A stretch of 64,000 bases of DNA, taken from NCBI RefSeq assembly GCF_015706575.1, contig NW_024037057.1, forward strand, positions 2,313,501 to 2,377,500, in the 5' to 3' direction. The notes below the pieces were generated by a model. That model saw only the letters and a program-made list of their open reading frames with translations, searched no databases and had not been told where the DNA came from. Both the position numbers and the translations under genes were made by a program. Every line of letters begins with the position of its first letter. The stretch's first letter is position 1. Below, piece by piece: positions 52,689-63,727 of this stretch. Source of the stretch: Patiria miniata (Eukaryota; Echinodermata; Asteroidea; Valvatida; Asterinidae).

Positions 52689-53591
52689 ATGCCATCATCT
52701 ACCGACTCCCTCAGCCTGGCCGAAGTGGAAGAGTTCCTTGAGAGCACCTTGCAGCTTCGGCTCCCTATGGACCGGCTGAAAGCAAACCGTGAGGGCTTCC
52801 TGCGTGACGTCATCACCAACTGCTATAGGCGGATTCCCTTCCAGAGTGTGACTGCGATAGCCACGCCCAAACCAGATAGGCGCGCGTTGTCCTTCCCAGA
52901 GATCAAAGTCAACATGATGACCCGACAGGGCGGCCTCTGCTGTGAGATGAACCGCTTCATAAAGCTGCTCTTGGAGACGCTGGGATTCGAGATTTACCAC
53001 GTTTCATGCACCGGTTTTGGAAAACCGAACAATCATATGGCAAACGTGGTCAGAAACCTGAACCGACCGGGCGACCTTCATCTGGTAGACATAGCAACCG
53101 GGTATCCCACGTTCGGACCCATCCCTCTAAACTTTGAGAAGGAGTCGCCGATGTACAAGGACAGTTTCCTGTTTTATAAGTACGTGAAAGACGCAGATGG
53201 CAGCCTCCGATTGATGAACAGAGTCTCCCCGGATTTTAACGACTGCCCGCCGGAAAGCGTCGTCGACGAGTGGTACACGTTCATCGAGTTCAACTTGGAG
53301 TTCCAGGATTTCGAGTTTTTCGCGGACAGCATAGAGAACGTCCATACAGTGGAGAGCGGCCCGGAGGCCCTGGCGCCCTTTTTGGTCAGCTTGAGAGCGG
53401 TAGACTTTCGCAACGGGAGGCTCTTCGCCATCAAGGATACCACAATCATGGAGGAAGACGCCAGCGGTAGGGTGAACAAAAAGCGCATATCGTCCCCACA
53501 TGAGTTGCTGGAGGCGTACAAGGTCCACTTTCCACAGTTTCCCACAGAGACTGTACAGCAGGCTATACGTAATGTCCAACTCAAATTTTAA
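52689..53591 (+). CDS. Arylamine N-acetyltransferase 1 (NAT family)
   Basis: 300 residues, one uninterrupted CDS. NATs transfer acetyl from acetyl-CoA to arylamines, hydrazines and related xenobiotics by a ping-pong mechanism with a Cys-His-Asp triad, in the cytosol. Here the triad is Cys84 in RQGGLCCEMN (family RGG.C.E.N), His116 in PNNHMANVV and Asp134 in LHLVDIATG; the N-terminal RRIPFQS corresponds to the conserved IPFEN region. Vertebrate NATs have about 290 residues, and here about 16 extra residues precede Cys. The start is fixed by comparison with gene 2, which aligns from the same Met. A 5' non-coding exon is likely, as in vertebrates, but is not located. Codon use is GC-rich against an AT-rich background, which supports constraint. 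Confidence 0.93.
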   Translation: MPSSTDSLSLAEVEEFLESTLQLRLPMDRLKANREGFLRDVITNCYRRIPFQSVTAIATPKPDRRALSFPEIKVNMMTRQGGLCCEMNRFIKLLLETLGFEIYHVSCTGFGKPNNHMANVVRNLNRPGDLHLVDIATGYPTFGPIPLNFEKESPMYKDSFLFYKYVKDADGSLRLMNRVSPDFNDCPPESVVDEWYTFIEFNLEFQDFEFFADSIENVHTVESGPEALAPFLVSLRAVDFRNGRLFAIKDTTIMEEDASGRVNKKRISSPHELLEAYKVHFPQFPTETVQQAIRNVQLKF

Positions 53592-54408
53592 AGCTTAGGC
53601 ATAAGTCTGTCAATCGGGTCACCTCATTGACATGAGGTTTGCTGTAAAACATGCAAAACTATTATTGTGGAGGGCGGCAAACACAGGATTTGGTCAGAAG
53701 AGCATGATACATTTTTGTAATCCAGCATTTTCCCCAGCAAAATTGGCCAGCCCACGTAACGGTGAAATTCAGTAATGTAATGTTCAATCGCTTTTTCTTA
53801 GGTGTTATAGTTTTTTCATTTGATTTTGACCATTACAACTACAGCTAGTAGGAAACATACTTAAACTTTCACAATCGTTTTCTTACGGTGGCTCTCTACA
53901 AAATGGATAAATATATTGTTTGACAATTTGGTGTTGCAAGGGAGATATGGTGAGAAACGCATATCGTGACAGTCAAAAAAGTTATGTAGCTGCCAAGGTT
54001 TCAAACAACATTGGAATTGCGCTCTACAAACATAGTGTAAATCATGAAATAAATGTGCGATTGGCCAGTTTTAAACACTCTGTTGGAGATCGGTTTGTGT
54101 CGAGATGCTGATAATTATCCAAATTATAAATTTCCAATGATTGTGTTCAGCAATTGTACCTCAAGTGTTTCGAGACACCCCTCTAGGGATTTGATGGTAA
54201 GTCCAGTCTCGCGAGTGTCGCAAACAACTCCTTATATGTATATTGCCGCCCTTGGCGCACAACGCAGCTGTGCCTGTGTAATGTGAATTAAGTAAATTCA
54301 TGAAATTCTGGCTCACTGTTCGTATCGCACATGCCTATACGTGATGATTGTGAATGTTTAACCAATAGGTTAAATAGGTTAAAAGGCACCGGATTTCACA
54401 GGAGTCAA

Positions 54409-54948
54409 AATTGTAGTGAAATTCCTACAGCAGCTGTATATATTATGTGCAGTCCTGGCCGAGGAAAACAAAGTCAGTTAAGTCTTTTTTTGTTCTGAGT
54501 TCTGCCCTAGTGGCCAAGGCATTTTTGAGTTCTATTGCCCATTGTGTTCAGTTCGTTGGACTAGGCAGGGCACGGCATTCCATTTTACGCGTCGGTATAT
54601 AAACCAGAAGCGCATGCTTTCACCACCCCACTCATTCGCTGTGTAGAGACTTAGCAGTGTTATTGTCGTCTATACTCTACAGTTCCAGTCGCCATTTTTA
54701 TGCCATATGTGTCCGAATACGGGAATAGGAACCATAATAGGTAGTGTTTGTTCCTTACAGTGATTGTTCCCGTGGAAGGACACACTAGTTTTTGTATATA
54801 CGCCTGTAAATAAATATCATCTACCAAACCAAGAGAAGTTTGACGAACAACCAGGAGTCCAGAAGAAGCCGCTGCAAGTTTAGAGCGCAGACTCCAGATA
54901 TTAATTTAGGGCAAATATTTATAATATAACTTAGTCCCTAAAAAATTT
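54409..54948 (+). mobile_element. Candidate solo LTR (LTR retrotransposon fossil)
   Basis: An insertion of about 540 bp in the 3' flank of NAT gene 1. The matching flank of NAT gene 2 (63695) is continuous, so the insertion postdates the gene duplication. It begins TGTAGTGAAATTCC and contains a TATA-box-like GGTATATAAACC near 54590 and an AATAAA near 54808, the order expected in an LTR. The right border is not sharp, and no internal coding region is present. It could be some other non-coding insertion. Confidence 0.4.
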
Positions 54949-54949
54949 C

Positions 54950-56190
54950 ATGTGATACTAGGAAAGTGTTTAAGACAAGCCAGCCGGTCTTTATCAACCG
55001 TTTAAAACCGGCCATGTGACGGGCTCTCGACCAATATGAATAGGTAAACCATGGAGCTATTTTAAACAAGCTGAGTACCCGATCGTAGATCGGGTAGGGC
55101 TTATTTGTGTTGGGGTTGAAAATGTGGGGAGTAATGTAAATCGGGGATTTACTTGAGAAGACATTCAGTTATGGAAATGCAAGAGATAGAACATAATAAA
55201 GTAATAGCCATATATTAGCTGATTAGGCAAAGAGATTATCAATATGTAACAGTGATTCAAATTCAATTCAAAGCTTCAGAAAATTCACTTCTAAGCTTTG
55301 TTGGGAAGTAAATATCTGGGAAAATTGGCTTTGGAAGAGTGAACAATAATAACATTGTGGTGTTTAGCTCAGCAAACAAAAACGGGGAAATACGAGCTTG
55401 CTGTTTGGAAACTGGGCCTTACGTGGGATTCTTGAATAAGTTCAAGGAAACACCCCCCCCCAAAAAAAAAATGTTTGTAATAATTATGTCAGTGTCAAAA
55501 TGTTTTCTTTCCCATTAATTTTCTTTCTAATTATTTTGAGATTTTCCTTGAACTTTTTCAAGTCTCCCACGTTAGGCAACCCTTCACTAATATGCCAATA
55601 AACAGACACCTCGTTTTCCCGTTTTTCTTTGCTGCGCTAAATGTCACAATGTTATCATGTTCACATGATTTTCCTTAAAGTTTTAATAGGGTAACTGTGC
55701 CAGTAAGCAACCTGGTGGATTTGAAGCTCATCAATACTGATGTTTGGCAAGACTACTTGAAGATATCTGGAGACAAAGTAAAATGCGCGCAACTTTTGGG
55801 TATGATAGGAGCGATTTTGGATCGATACTTATATCCCAATAATTATTCAGTCGCTTATATGCGTTAGACAATGGTATTTAAGTAAGGATGTGAAGTAGAA
55901 TCACCCAAAAAAAGTTTTTCAAAAATAAAAAAATAAAAAATATACCCAAATAAGGGCAAAAATATACTACACGGCAGGGATAACAGATTTATGCAAATTA
56001 GGTATATTTAGGGTCGAAATTAACGGTGGCATCCACCCACATGTTGTCTGTTATGGTTCAAAGAAATGATCTAGCATGGATGCCAGCTATTACCAAAAAT
56101 GCCGTGAAATTATTGTCCAGGAAACTTTTCCACATTTGGCTGGCCTACTATCTTTGGGAAGTGCTTAATTATTATAAGTATTATTATTAT
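54950..56190. other. Intergenic, no gene recognised
   Basis: 54980-55050 carries a dispersed repeat also found in LDLa introns (ACGGGCTCTC, CCAATA, AATAGGTAAAC). The rest is AT-rich without supportable ORFs. Confidence 0.5.
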
Positions 56191-56197
56191 TATTATT

Positions 56198-56331
56198 AAC
56201 TTGGAGTTCCGGGATTCACATTCTTTTTCCAAACATGGAAAGCATACAGTGGAGAGCGGACCAAAGGCCCTGGCGTCCCTTTTAGTCAGATTTAGGGCTG
56301 TCGACTACCGAAACGGAAGGCTCTTCGCCAT
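56198..56331 (+). pseudogene. NAT pseudogene fragment
   Basis: Matches codons of about residues 202-247 of NAT (AACTTGGAGTTCCGGGATT to GGAAGGCTCTTCGCCAT) with several substitutions and short gaps that break frame. No other part of the gene is present. It abuts the start of duplication block copy B, so it probably marks an older, partly deleted NAT copy or the crossover point. Confidence 0.85.
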
Positions 56332-56380
56332 GTAAACTCTAAATGACAAAAAGCATCGAGACCGTCCTTGTAATGTGAGT

Positions 56381-59300
56381 CACCAACAACCTTTGTTTGA
56401 ACTCTTCCCCGTTAACTCGGTTGTCTCTCTTCATTGCACCTGACGAAGTAGCAATGAAGCAATGAATTTTTAGGAAGACCTTCCATATTTTGTACGCGAT
56501 CGTCGCTGAATTGTGGACCTTTGGGAAATATGGACCCTATTGCCCTCTACTGTTCAACCCTGTTGAATGCAGAAACAACTCTCACACACAGGAAAATGTA
56601 TGGTGTATCGTGGATTTCCTACTGTTCCACATCGTCGCCGTTTGGTTCATCTTCACGCTTTTGCAACAGCTCCTATTGGTTTTATATACACGTTTTCTAA
56701 TCGAGGTTGTCCTCGATTCGACTCCGCTGTCCTGAATTACACAAAGGACAAGCCTCACATTATGTGACCTCGATTTACACCATAAACAAACACACACATC
56801 AAAGTCTGGCTGGTTTTTGAGGTCAAATTGCAATTGGCCTTCATACGGTCATCCGAAGCGCGCGCTGTGTAATAAAAAGACCAAAGCATGACAAGAAACC
56901 GGACATGCGTGACGTCGGCGCTGTCCGATGATAGAAGGCCAGTTTAAGACCGGATAAGCAGGTTATCTTGATTTGTTTATTTTTGTTTTATATCTTTGGA
57001 CAATAATTACAAATTTACTTTAAAAATAAAACATTGTGATGGTCTAGACCAAAGTTTGTAAAAACTGTTATTAAAGATGTGTCAGACAAAAAAAACCCGG
57101 AAGATTATTATACAGTATAAATATTTACAATAAGATCAATAACAATTGATAAACAAAATCCATTATGAAAATCCCCCACTCGGATTGATTTTTTTTATAA
57201 ACAAACAAACAATTTATAAAGAACCGAACAAAGGCACAAGAAGGGCAAGTATAAGCAAACCCAAAGAAAGAAAGATACGCAAAAGACATATTACCCAAGA
57301 AAAAACAGTAGCACCCGAAAAAAATTAATACAGTGATAAAGAAGTAGAGCATACCTAGATCAACGTAGAATTGAATCTACGAGCAAATCAGAGAAAATGT
57401 GCATGTGAGTATAAGCATTGGCATAATTATAGGCAGGATGCCTAGTTTAAAGGTAATTATACAACATTTGCTTCTGCTATAAATTTTAGAGATGGACGGA
57501 TTTGGGGTATTATTACACATGCATGTTTTAGTTTTGTGTTCATGGATGCTTGACAAAAATTAATAACAAATGATATTCTTGTTGTCTGTTTCCCTGACCC
57601 TGCTTCAAATTAAACAGCGTCGGGGAATCGTCAGGTCAGGGAACCAGACTAGCTGGCTTGCACACGGATGTGTAAGCAATATGGCAAACAAAATGTGGAC
57701 TATAACTACATTTGGTAAATTGCAAAAAAGTAAACGATCAGTCGACCATCGTTGAACATTGATACCAAAAAATACTATGCGATACACTCGAGAGTCTTGG
57801 TTTTGTTTGAAAGCCACTTGGCCAAATAGAATGCCCGCATACTTACAGTCGTGGTCAGCTGTACGTATAGACCATGCCAACAGGTTATTATAACTGCCGG
57901 GCAACTCAAACATGTAAGCATTTTTTTGCATGCTATTTGGCCAACATTAAACTGTTTAATATGTCCACACTTTGAAACGATTGATAATTTCAGGAGAGAC
58001 ACATGCATTGCAGAAAGAACCGTATTTGCTGAAAGTTTGCATGACGTAGCCACGCCCCTCGGACAACCCTATGGAATGTGTGTACTCTAAGTTTTGTTTG
58101 TCTCAGATGTTGCGCGTTCCGCGTCCATGTGTATACCATATAATTGGACAATATTTCACAAGCTGCGTTGACGCGATTGTAACGCGATTCTGCCTCAATA
58201 GGTTAATTTATAGCAAGGCGGAAAATAAATGTAACGGTGATTTATAACGCCATGTTTATCACCAATTCTTTTTTCCCTTTTTTATTTTTATCTTGTATCC
58301 ACATAACTAACGTTTACTTCCTCTGAATAATACTAACACTTAAAGCGATTTGTCCCCAAAATACTATTAAAGCCAAATTTTGCAATCGATCCCCTCGGCG
58401 TGACGAACCCTCGGATCAATGACCCTAGATCGAGCGGTAGTAACTCGTACCAGAAGAGCAGCCTTGACCGCTGATTTGTGTCAGTTGGATATGGCCATGA
58501 GCAACGGCCTCGATCAGTAGATGGATAAAACACCGGGCGGGCAAAGGGTAAAGAATGGTGCAAGTCATTTGCCTTTGGACAGCCACTCGTGTTGCCACAA
58601 CTTTGAGACATCTGCGCTTGACTTTTTCAGGATCTATCATGCAGTAGCACAGCAAACTTGACAAGGTAACTCCATTTTTCTTTTGTACTTTCTTTTAAAG
58701 GCATAGGATCATTTTCTTTCCATGCATTGCCTTCGTTTTCCTCTCAATATCCAAACAGGCAGGTTGAAAACCTAACCTGTGGAAGGTTGGAACCGCTCAA
58801 GCCGTGCGGAGTTTACACTTTTCGAGAAAACACCGAAGACAATTATGCACAATATTTTGATCATGAAGTCATTTCCGTCCTATAATCACTCTTTAATTCC
58901 AAAATAAGTCAATTGACTGATCGTTCAAATCACCCACTTTTTTTTTTTAACCCTTTCAACTCAGCCCTATGTAAAATCGATCGCCGGCGATGGAAAATTT
59001 CTGAGTATTGTATTTTGTGTTTGCCGCCCTATTTTGACTAATGCTTGATACCATTTTTTAGCTTTATAGACTGGTTACCCAACGGTGTCATTTGTTTTTG
59101 TATCTGAACGTTACGTTTTCACAGGTGAAGTGAAAAAGACGCCGGACCTCTGTTGTGACCGTTCGCGTTCTTCGTCATGTACATGTACAGTGAATTCAAG
59201 TACGCTCTTTGTCACTTCTTTTGCCCTATTTTCTGCCTAAATCTGACCGGAGAAACTCCTAAAAAAAAACTGCAGATAACAAAGAACAACCCAAGAGAAA

Positions 59301-60215
59301 CTTGGTTGACAAAGATGTTTTAAATCTTCTTGATTTGGGCGACGAAAATGATGAGAAAGGACCTTGACAGCAGTGTGCAGACATTCTGAACGACATGCGA
59401 TGTATGTAGTAGGCCTACACGTACAGTGATGCACGTAATATCTTCCCAATATTTTTCGTTGGCATAAAAGCCATGATAATCATGATATTTGAACAATATT
59501 CTAGATGCTATGTCACTATTTATGCAAGGAAACATTTTCCAATAACTCAGTGGAAGGCATTTATATGTATTTTTATACAAAAAATAATATTTTTTTGTCT
59601 CATGGAATGGTGAATAAATGATTGCGCGAAATACCTCAAAATTCATACATTTTGCACCAAAACCGCACTATTTGTGTCATTTTGGGTCGGTTACTTTGAC
59701 AACCATAAATGCATATAATTGCTCTCTGAGGAGTTTACTCATGAAGTGAGAGTCGCATTTTGTAGTGATGCATTCAAAAGTCTCCTAGCTGTTTGTTTTC
59801 ATAATTGTTTTGCCAAAAATCCACAAAAAAATTATTAAAACAACCAAAAATTTAGGTTTTTAAAATGGCCGCCATTGAAAGGGGGGGGGTCAATTTTTTT
59901 CATTTTTGTCTCCAAAATTGTCGATTGCCCAGCTCACAAGCTTTCAGTTGGTATATAAATTACCCAGACAAAATAAAAAATACTAATGAAAAAGGTCCCA
60001 GAATTTAACTTAGTCAAAAAACCTCAAAATTAGGGCTGAGTTTAAAGGGTTAATGGCCATCCATCCAGACGGAATAATTGTCACGGGTGTATATAGTACG
60101 AGTACGACTATCTTTAATCCTTGTCATCTTTTTGGTACTAATTCGGTAGGGTAATTCGTTTGGGATGTTCTGTGATTTGGACTGCCGATGAAGCACAGTA
60201 TGGGATGTTATCCTT
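56381..60215 (+). repeat. NAT-unit segmental duplication, upstream block copy B
   Basis: Second copy of 47439-51330. It lacks the hAT-type element and has a 1.1-kb TTAA element where copy A has a 504-bp one. Confidence 0.85.
58951..60049. mobile_element. piggyBac-type element, 1099 bp, TTAA flanks, in NAT block copy B
   Basis: TIRs CCCTTTCAACTCAGCCCTA and the inverse of CCCTTTAAACTCAGCCCTA (18 of 19 match), flanked by TTAA (58947-58950, 60050-60053). CCCTTT after TTAA is the classic piggyBac end. There is no transposase, so it is non-autonomous. Confidence 0.82.
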
Positions 60216-60226
60216 CTAATCCTGTA

Positions 60227-60698
60227 GGGTTGCAGTCCAGTAATTTAAACGTTTAAAAAAATAAACTTCCATAGATCCCATTGATAAATGCTCCCACTTC
60301 AGAAATTCGAACAAACACACTCACAACTCTCCCAGGTGTTCGAGACACACATCAAATTCAGCTTATTTCATCATTTGTCATTTTCTTTTCACTTTGCGGG
60401 GGTTAACTGACGACTTTTAGGATTTTCCATCCGAAGATGATCACCCCTTAACATGGTCCTATAGCCCATCGCCATTTTGAAAAACGACGCCTATACACTC
60501 CATTGCAAAATAGAGCGCTTTTAGGGCTCCAATTTCATCCAAATTGGACAGAACACCAAGCTCACAGTCATGTGCACGGCTTCCACCCATATCTGTTACA
60601 AGCCGAAGAATTGTCAGAAACCGAAGAATTTGAGAGCACGGAAATCGTGATTTGGCCGGCGTAGGCAATTTTGGACCGATTTACTGGCATGTGCATGT
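60227..60698. mobile_element. TA-flanked MITE copy 3, inverted
   Basis: Reverse-oriented relative of 19035-19474: starts after TA with GGGTTGCAGTCCAGTAATTT and contains ACTCACAACTCTCCCAGGTG and CACTCCATTGCAAAATAGAG. Its right end (GATTTACTGGCATGTGCAT) is partly degraded. It begins just beyond the end of NAT block copy B. Confidence 0.68.
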
Positions 60699-61082
60699 GG
60701 GATTCAGCTCGATTCATAGCCTTGATTATTCACTTCCGGGTTCAATGTTTTTCTTTACTTTGCATTGCGAATCTTAGTCAAATACGGGAGGGGTGAGAGG
60801 ATTTGCAAATTATTCTCTATGAATAATGTAGTTTTTCAACGACAAATCCTGCCACAGATCAATGACTTTTGGTAGCCCAAAACCGGCTCGCCCACGAAGC
60901 GACCCATGGGAAACAGAGTGGCGCGCCCAACTCAAGGGCCAATCGTGCAAAATCACGACCCTGTATCGACTAAATAACCATGCATGCGGAAGTCGTTTGG
61001 GAAAAGAAAATTCGCGGCCGGGGCCGGACTCTCACTTTGGGGCATTGCGTGTACGCATAGAGTATTATACGACTGCGGGTTT

Positions 61083-61426
61083 TGGGGCAATGTCATGAAT
61101 AATTCAGTTTTTCCTTTGAATCATTGCAAGACTTAGGTTCTCGTTCTATTTTCCCCTTAATTTAAAATTATCTCAGTGATAAATTTGGAGAAGAAATATA
61201 GCTGATGAAAATGAGCAGCGACGACGTGGATTCGAACCAGGGATCTTTGTATCCATAGCTCATCTCGCTATCCACTGGGCTACTGTGTGGTAGCTCGACG
61301 ACAACCGTTCTTTAAAATGCTTTAATGTATTGTAACTAGTTGAGTAACTAACAACAATGCTGTTGATGTCATTGTCCGTTCTCATGGATAAACATGAATT
61401 ATTCATGACATTGCCCCTAACCCTCC
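61083..61426. mobile_element. TIR element enclosing a tRNA-like segment
   Basis: Inverted ends GGGGCAATGTCATGAATAAT and ATTATTCATGACATTGCCCC. Inside, on the minus strand, CAGTAGCCCAGTGGATAGCG (A-box region) and CCCTGGTTCGAATCCACG (B-box) form a tRNA-like head homologous to 13300-13472. Either a SINE landed in a MITE, or the TIRs formed around a SINE. Confidence 0.55.
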
Positions 61427-61719
61427 TAGGAATAAAAATTAAGCGGTCGGGTACGGGTATGGTACGAGTACGGGTAGGCTATGGCCGGCCACCGCCTTGC
61501 ACTCAAGGCTAACCGTTCGGCGGCAAATACACGCGTGGCGCATATCGTCTAGGTCAAGCCACTCCCTCGAGGGCATCCGGGGAAGGATTCAGCATTGGCG
61601 GAAGGGTGACTTTAGCGTACCGAAGAAGGGGGGTGTTCATAGGCATGTGCTTTTTAAAGGGGTCCGCTCATAAGTCCGACGCCTCATAGCCTAGGTCTGA
61701 CGCCCCATAAGTCCTGAAT

Positions 61720-63723
61720 GATAACGTGTCTGTAGCAATATTCTTTGGAGAGACTTTACAGTTAGGGATCATGATTGGTTTGTTTTTATGTTGGATGGTT
61801 TATTTAAACTGAAGCAACTCTGCTGGTCCACTTTTCAAACTTCTATTAAATATAAAAAAGCAATATTTTTAAAACAATTCAAGATTTGGATAGACCAGAC
61901 AAAAAATAATTAATTGATTGGCAAATGATTCTGATCCTCAAACTTTAACCGAAGGTATTACTATTCACGACAGATTTGCTCCCCGTGAGTGCTCATTAAA
62001 ACCAAGATGTCATCGTCTACCGACTCCCTCAGCCTGGGCGAAGCGAAAGAGTTCCTTGAGAACACCTTGCAGCTTCAATCACCTATGAGCTGGCTGAACG
62101 AGGACCGTGGGGGCTTCCTGCTTGACGTCATCGCCAGCTGTTATAGGAGGATTCCCTTCCAGAGTATGACTGCGATCGCCACGCCCAAACCAGAGCGACG
62201 CAGGTTGACCTTCCCAGAGATCAAGGTCAACATGATGACGCGGCAGGGCGGCATCTGCTGTGAGATGAACCGCTTCATAAAGCTGGTCTTGGAGACGCTG
62301 GGATTCGAGATTTACCACATTTCATGCACCGGCTTTGGAAAACCGAACAATCATATGTCAAACGTGGTCAAAAACCTGAACCGACCGGGCGATCTTCATC
62401 TGGTAGACATAGGAACCGGGTTTCCCTTGTCCAAACCCATCCCTCTGAACTTTGATAAGGAGTCGCCGATGTACAAGGAAGGCTCCTTATTTTATAAGTT
62501 CGTCAAAGACGTAGATGGCAGCTTCCGGTTGGTGAACAGAATCTGCCAGAATTATAACGAATGCCCGCCAGAAAGCGTCGTCGATGACTGGTACACGTTC
62601 CTTGAGTTCAACTTGAAGTGTCGGGAATTCCAGTTTTTCGCGGACAGCATGGAGAACGTCCATACAGTGGAGGACGGCCCAAAGGCTTTGGCGCCCTTTT
62701 TAATCAGCTTGAGGGCGGTAGACTTCCGCAACGGAAGGCTCTTCGCCATCAAGGATACCACCATCCTTGAGGAAGACGCCAGCGGTAAGGTGAACAAGAA
62801 GCGCATATCGTCTCCTCAAGAGTTGCTGGAGGCATACAAGGTCCACTTTCCTCAGTTTCCTGTAGAGACTGTACAGCAGGCCATACAGACTGTCCAACTC
62901 AAATTTTAAAGCTTAGTCATCTGTCAACCGAATCACCTCATTGACGTGAGGTCTGCTGTAAATCACCAATGCAAACGATGATTGTGGATAGCAGTAAACA
63001 CTGGATTTGATCAGAAAATCATAAGTATATTTTTTTTTTGTAATCCAGTATTTTCCCCGGCAAATTTGCCGGCCCACGTAACGGTGAAATACAGTTACGT
63101 AGTGTTCTATCGCTTTTTCTTAGGCGTTTTGGGTTTTTTTTTTCATTTGTGTTTGACCATTACGACTACAGCTGGAAGGAAACAGACTTAAACTTTCACA
63201 GTCGTGTTTCCTACGGTGGTTCTCTACAAAATGGATAATACATTGTTTGACAATTTGGTGTTTCAAGGGAGATATGGTGAGAACGCATATCGTGACAGTC
63301 AGAAAAGTTATGTAGCTGCCATAATGTTTCAAACAACATTGAAATTACGCCCTACAAACATAAAGGGAATAAGTGTGTGCTTGGCCGGTTTTAAACACTC
63401 TGTTTGAGTTCGGTTTGTGTCGAGATGCTGAAAATTATCCAAATTATAAATTTCCAATGATTTTGTTCAACAATTGTACCTCATGTGTTTCGGGACACCC
63501 CTCTATGGATGTGATGGTAAGTCCAGTCTCGCGAGTGTCGCAAACAACTCCATATATGGAGATTGCCGTGATGTGACGCACAAAGCAGCTGTGCCTGTGT
63601 AATGTGCATGAAGAAATTCATAAAATTCTGGCTCACTGTTTGTATTGCACATGAAACCAATAAAACATTAAAAGGCACCGGATTTCACAGGAGTCAACAT
63701 TTCATGAGATACTTGAAAAGTGT
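61720..63723 (+). repeat. NAT gene 2 duplication unit
   Basis: Colinear with 52430-54960 (without the LTR-like insert). Similarity ends at GTGTTTAA, where a TTAA element begins. Confidence 0.82.
62007..62909 (+). CDS. Arylamine N-acetyltransferase 2 (NAT family)
   Basis: 300 residues from the Met at 62007. An in-frame ATG at 61989 would add six residues, but gene 1 has no equivalent, so 62007 is preferred. By hand count 239 of 300 residues match gene 1. The catalytic triad is intact: Cys84 (RQGGICCEMN), His116 (NNHMSNVV), Asp134 (HLVDIGTGF). Differences cluster at residues 12-43, 135-160 and 176-210, regions that include the stretch just after the catalytic Asp, while 78-134 and 236-300 are nearly invariant. 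This suggests altered acceptor specificity with the mechanism unchanged (inference). Cytosolic acetyl-CoA-dependent N-acetylation is expected. Confidence 0.93.
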   Translation: MSSSTDSLSLGEAKEFLENTLQLQSPMSWLNEDRGGFLLDVIASCYRRIPFQSMTAIATPKPERRRLTFPEIKVNMMTRQGGICCEMNRFIKLVLETLGFEIYHISCTGFGKPNNHMSNVVKNLNRPGDLHLVDIGTGFPLSKPIPLNFDKESPMYKEGSLFYKFVKDVDGSFRLVNRICQNYNECPPESVVDDWYTFLEFNLKCREFQFFADSMENVHTVEDGPKALAPFLISLRAVDFRNGRLFAIKDTTILEEDASGKVNKKRISSPQELLEAYKVHFPQFPVETVQQAIQTVQLKF

Positions 63724-63727
63724 TTAA

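Larger units (their letters stand above)
52430..54960 (+). repeat. NAT gene 1 duplication unit (gene plus flanks)
   Basis: Colinear with 61720-63723 on both sides of the CDS. Upstream anchors: GATTGGCAAATG, CTCCCCGTGAG. Downstream anchors: CACCTCATTGACATGAGGT or its variant, AGGGAGATATGGTGAGAA. The 3' flank is interrupted at about 54409-54948. Confidence 0.82.

Noticed and set aside
53127-53584. Long minus-strand open frames inside NAT gene 1 (and the matching ones in gene 2)
   Set aside because: They are antisense shadows of a conserved coding sequence with an intact catalytic triad.
61235-61305. tRNA gene on the minus strand
   Set aside because: The same tRNA-like head recurs at 13319 with a shared tail, so it is a repeat rather than a functional tRNA.
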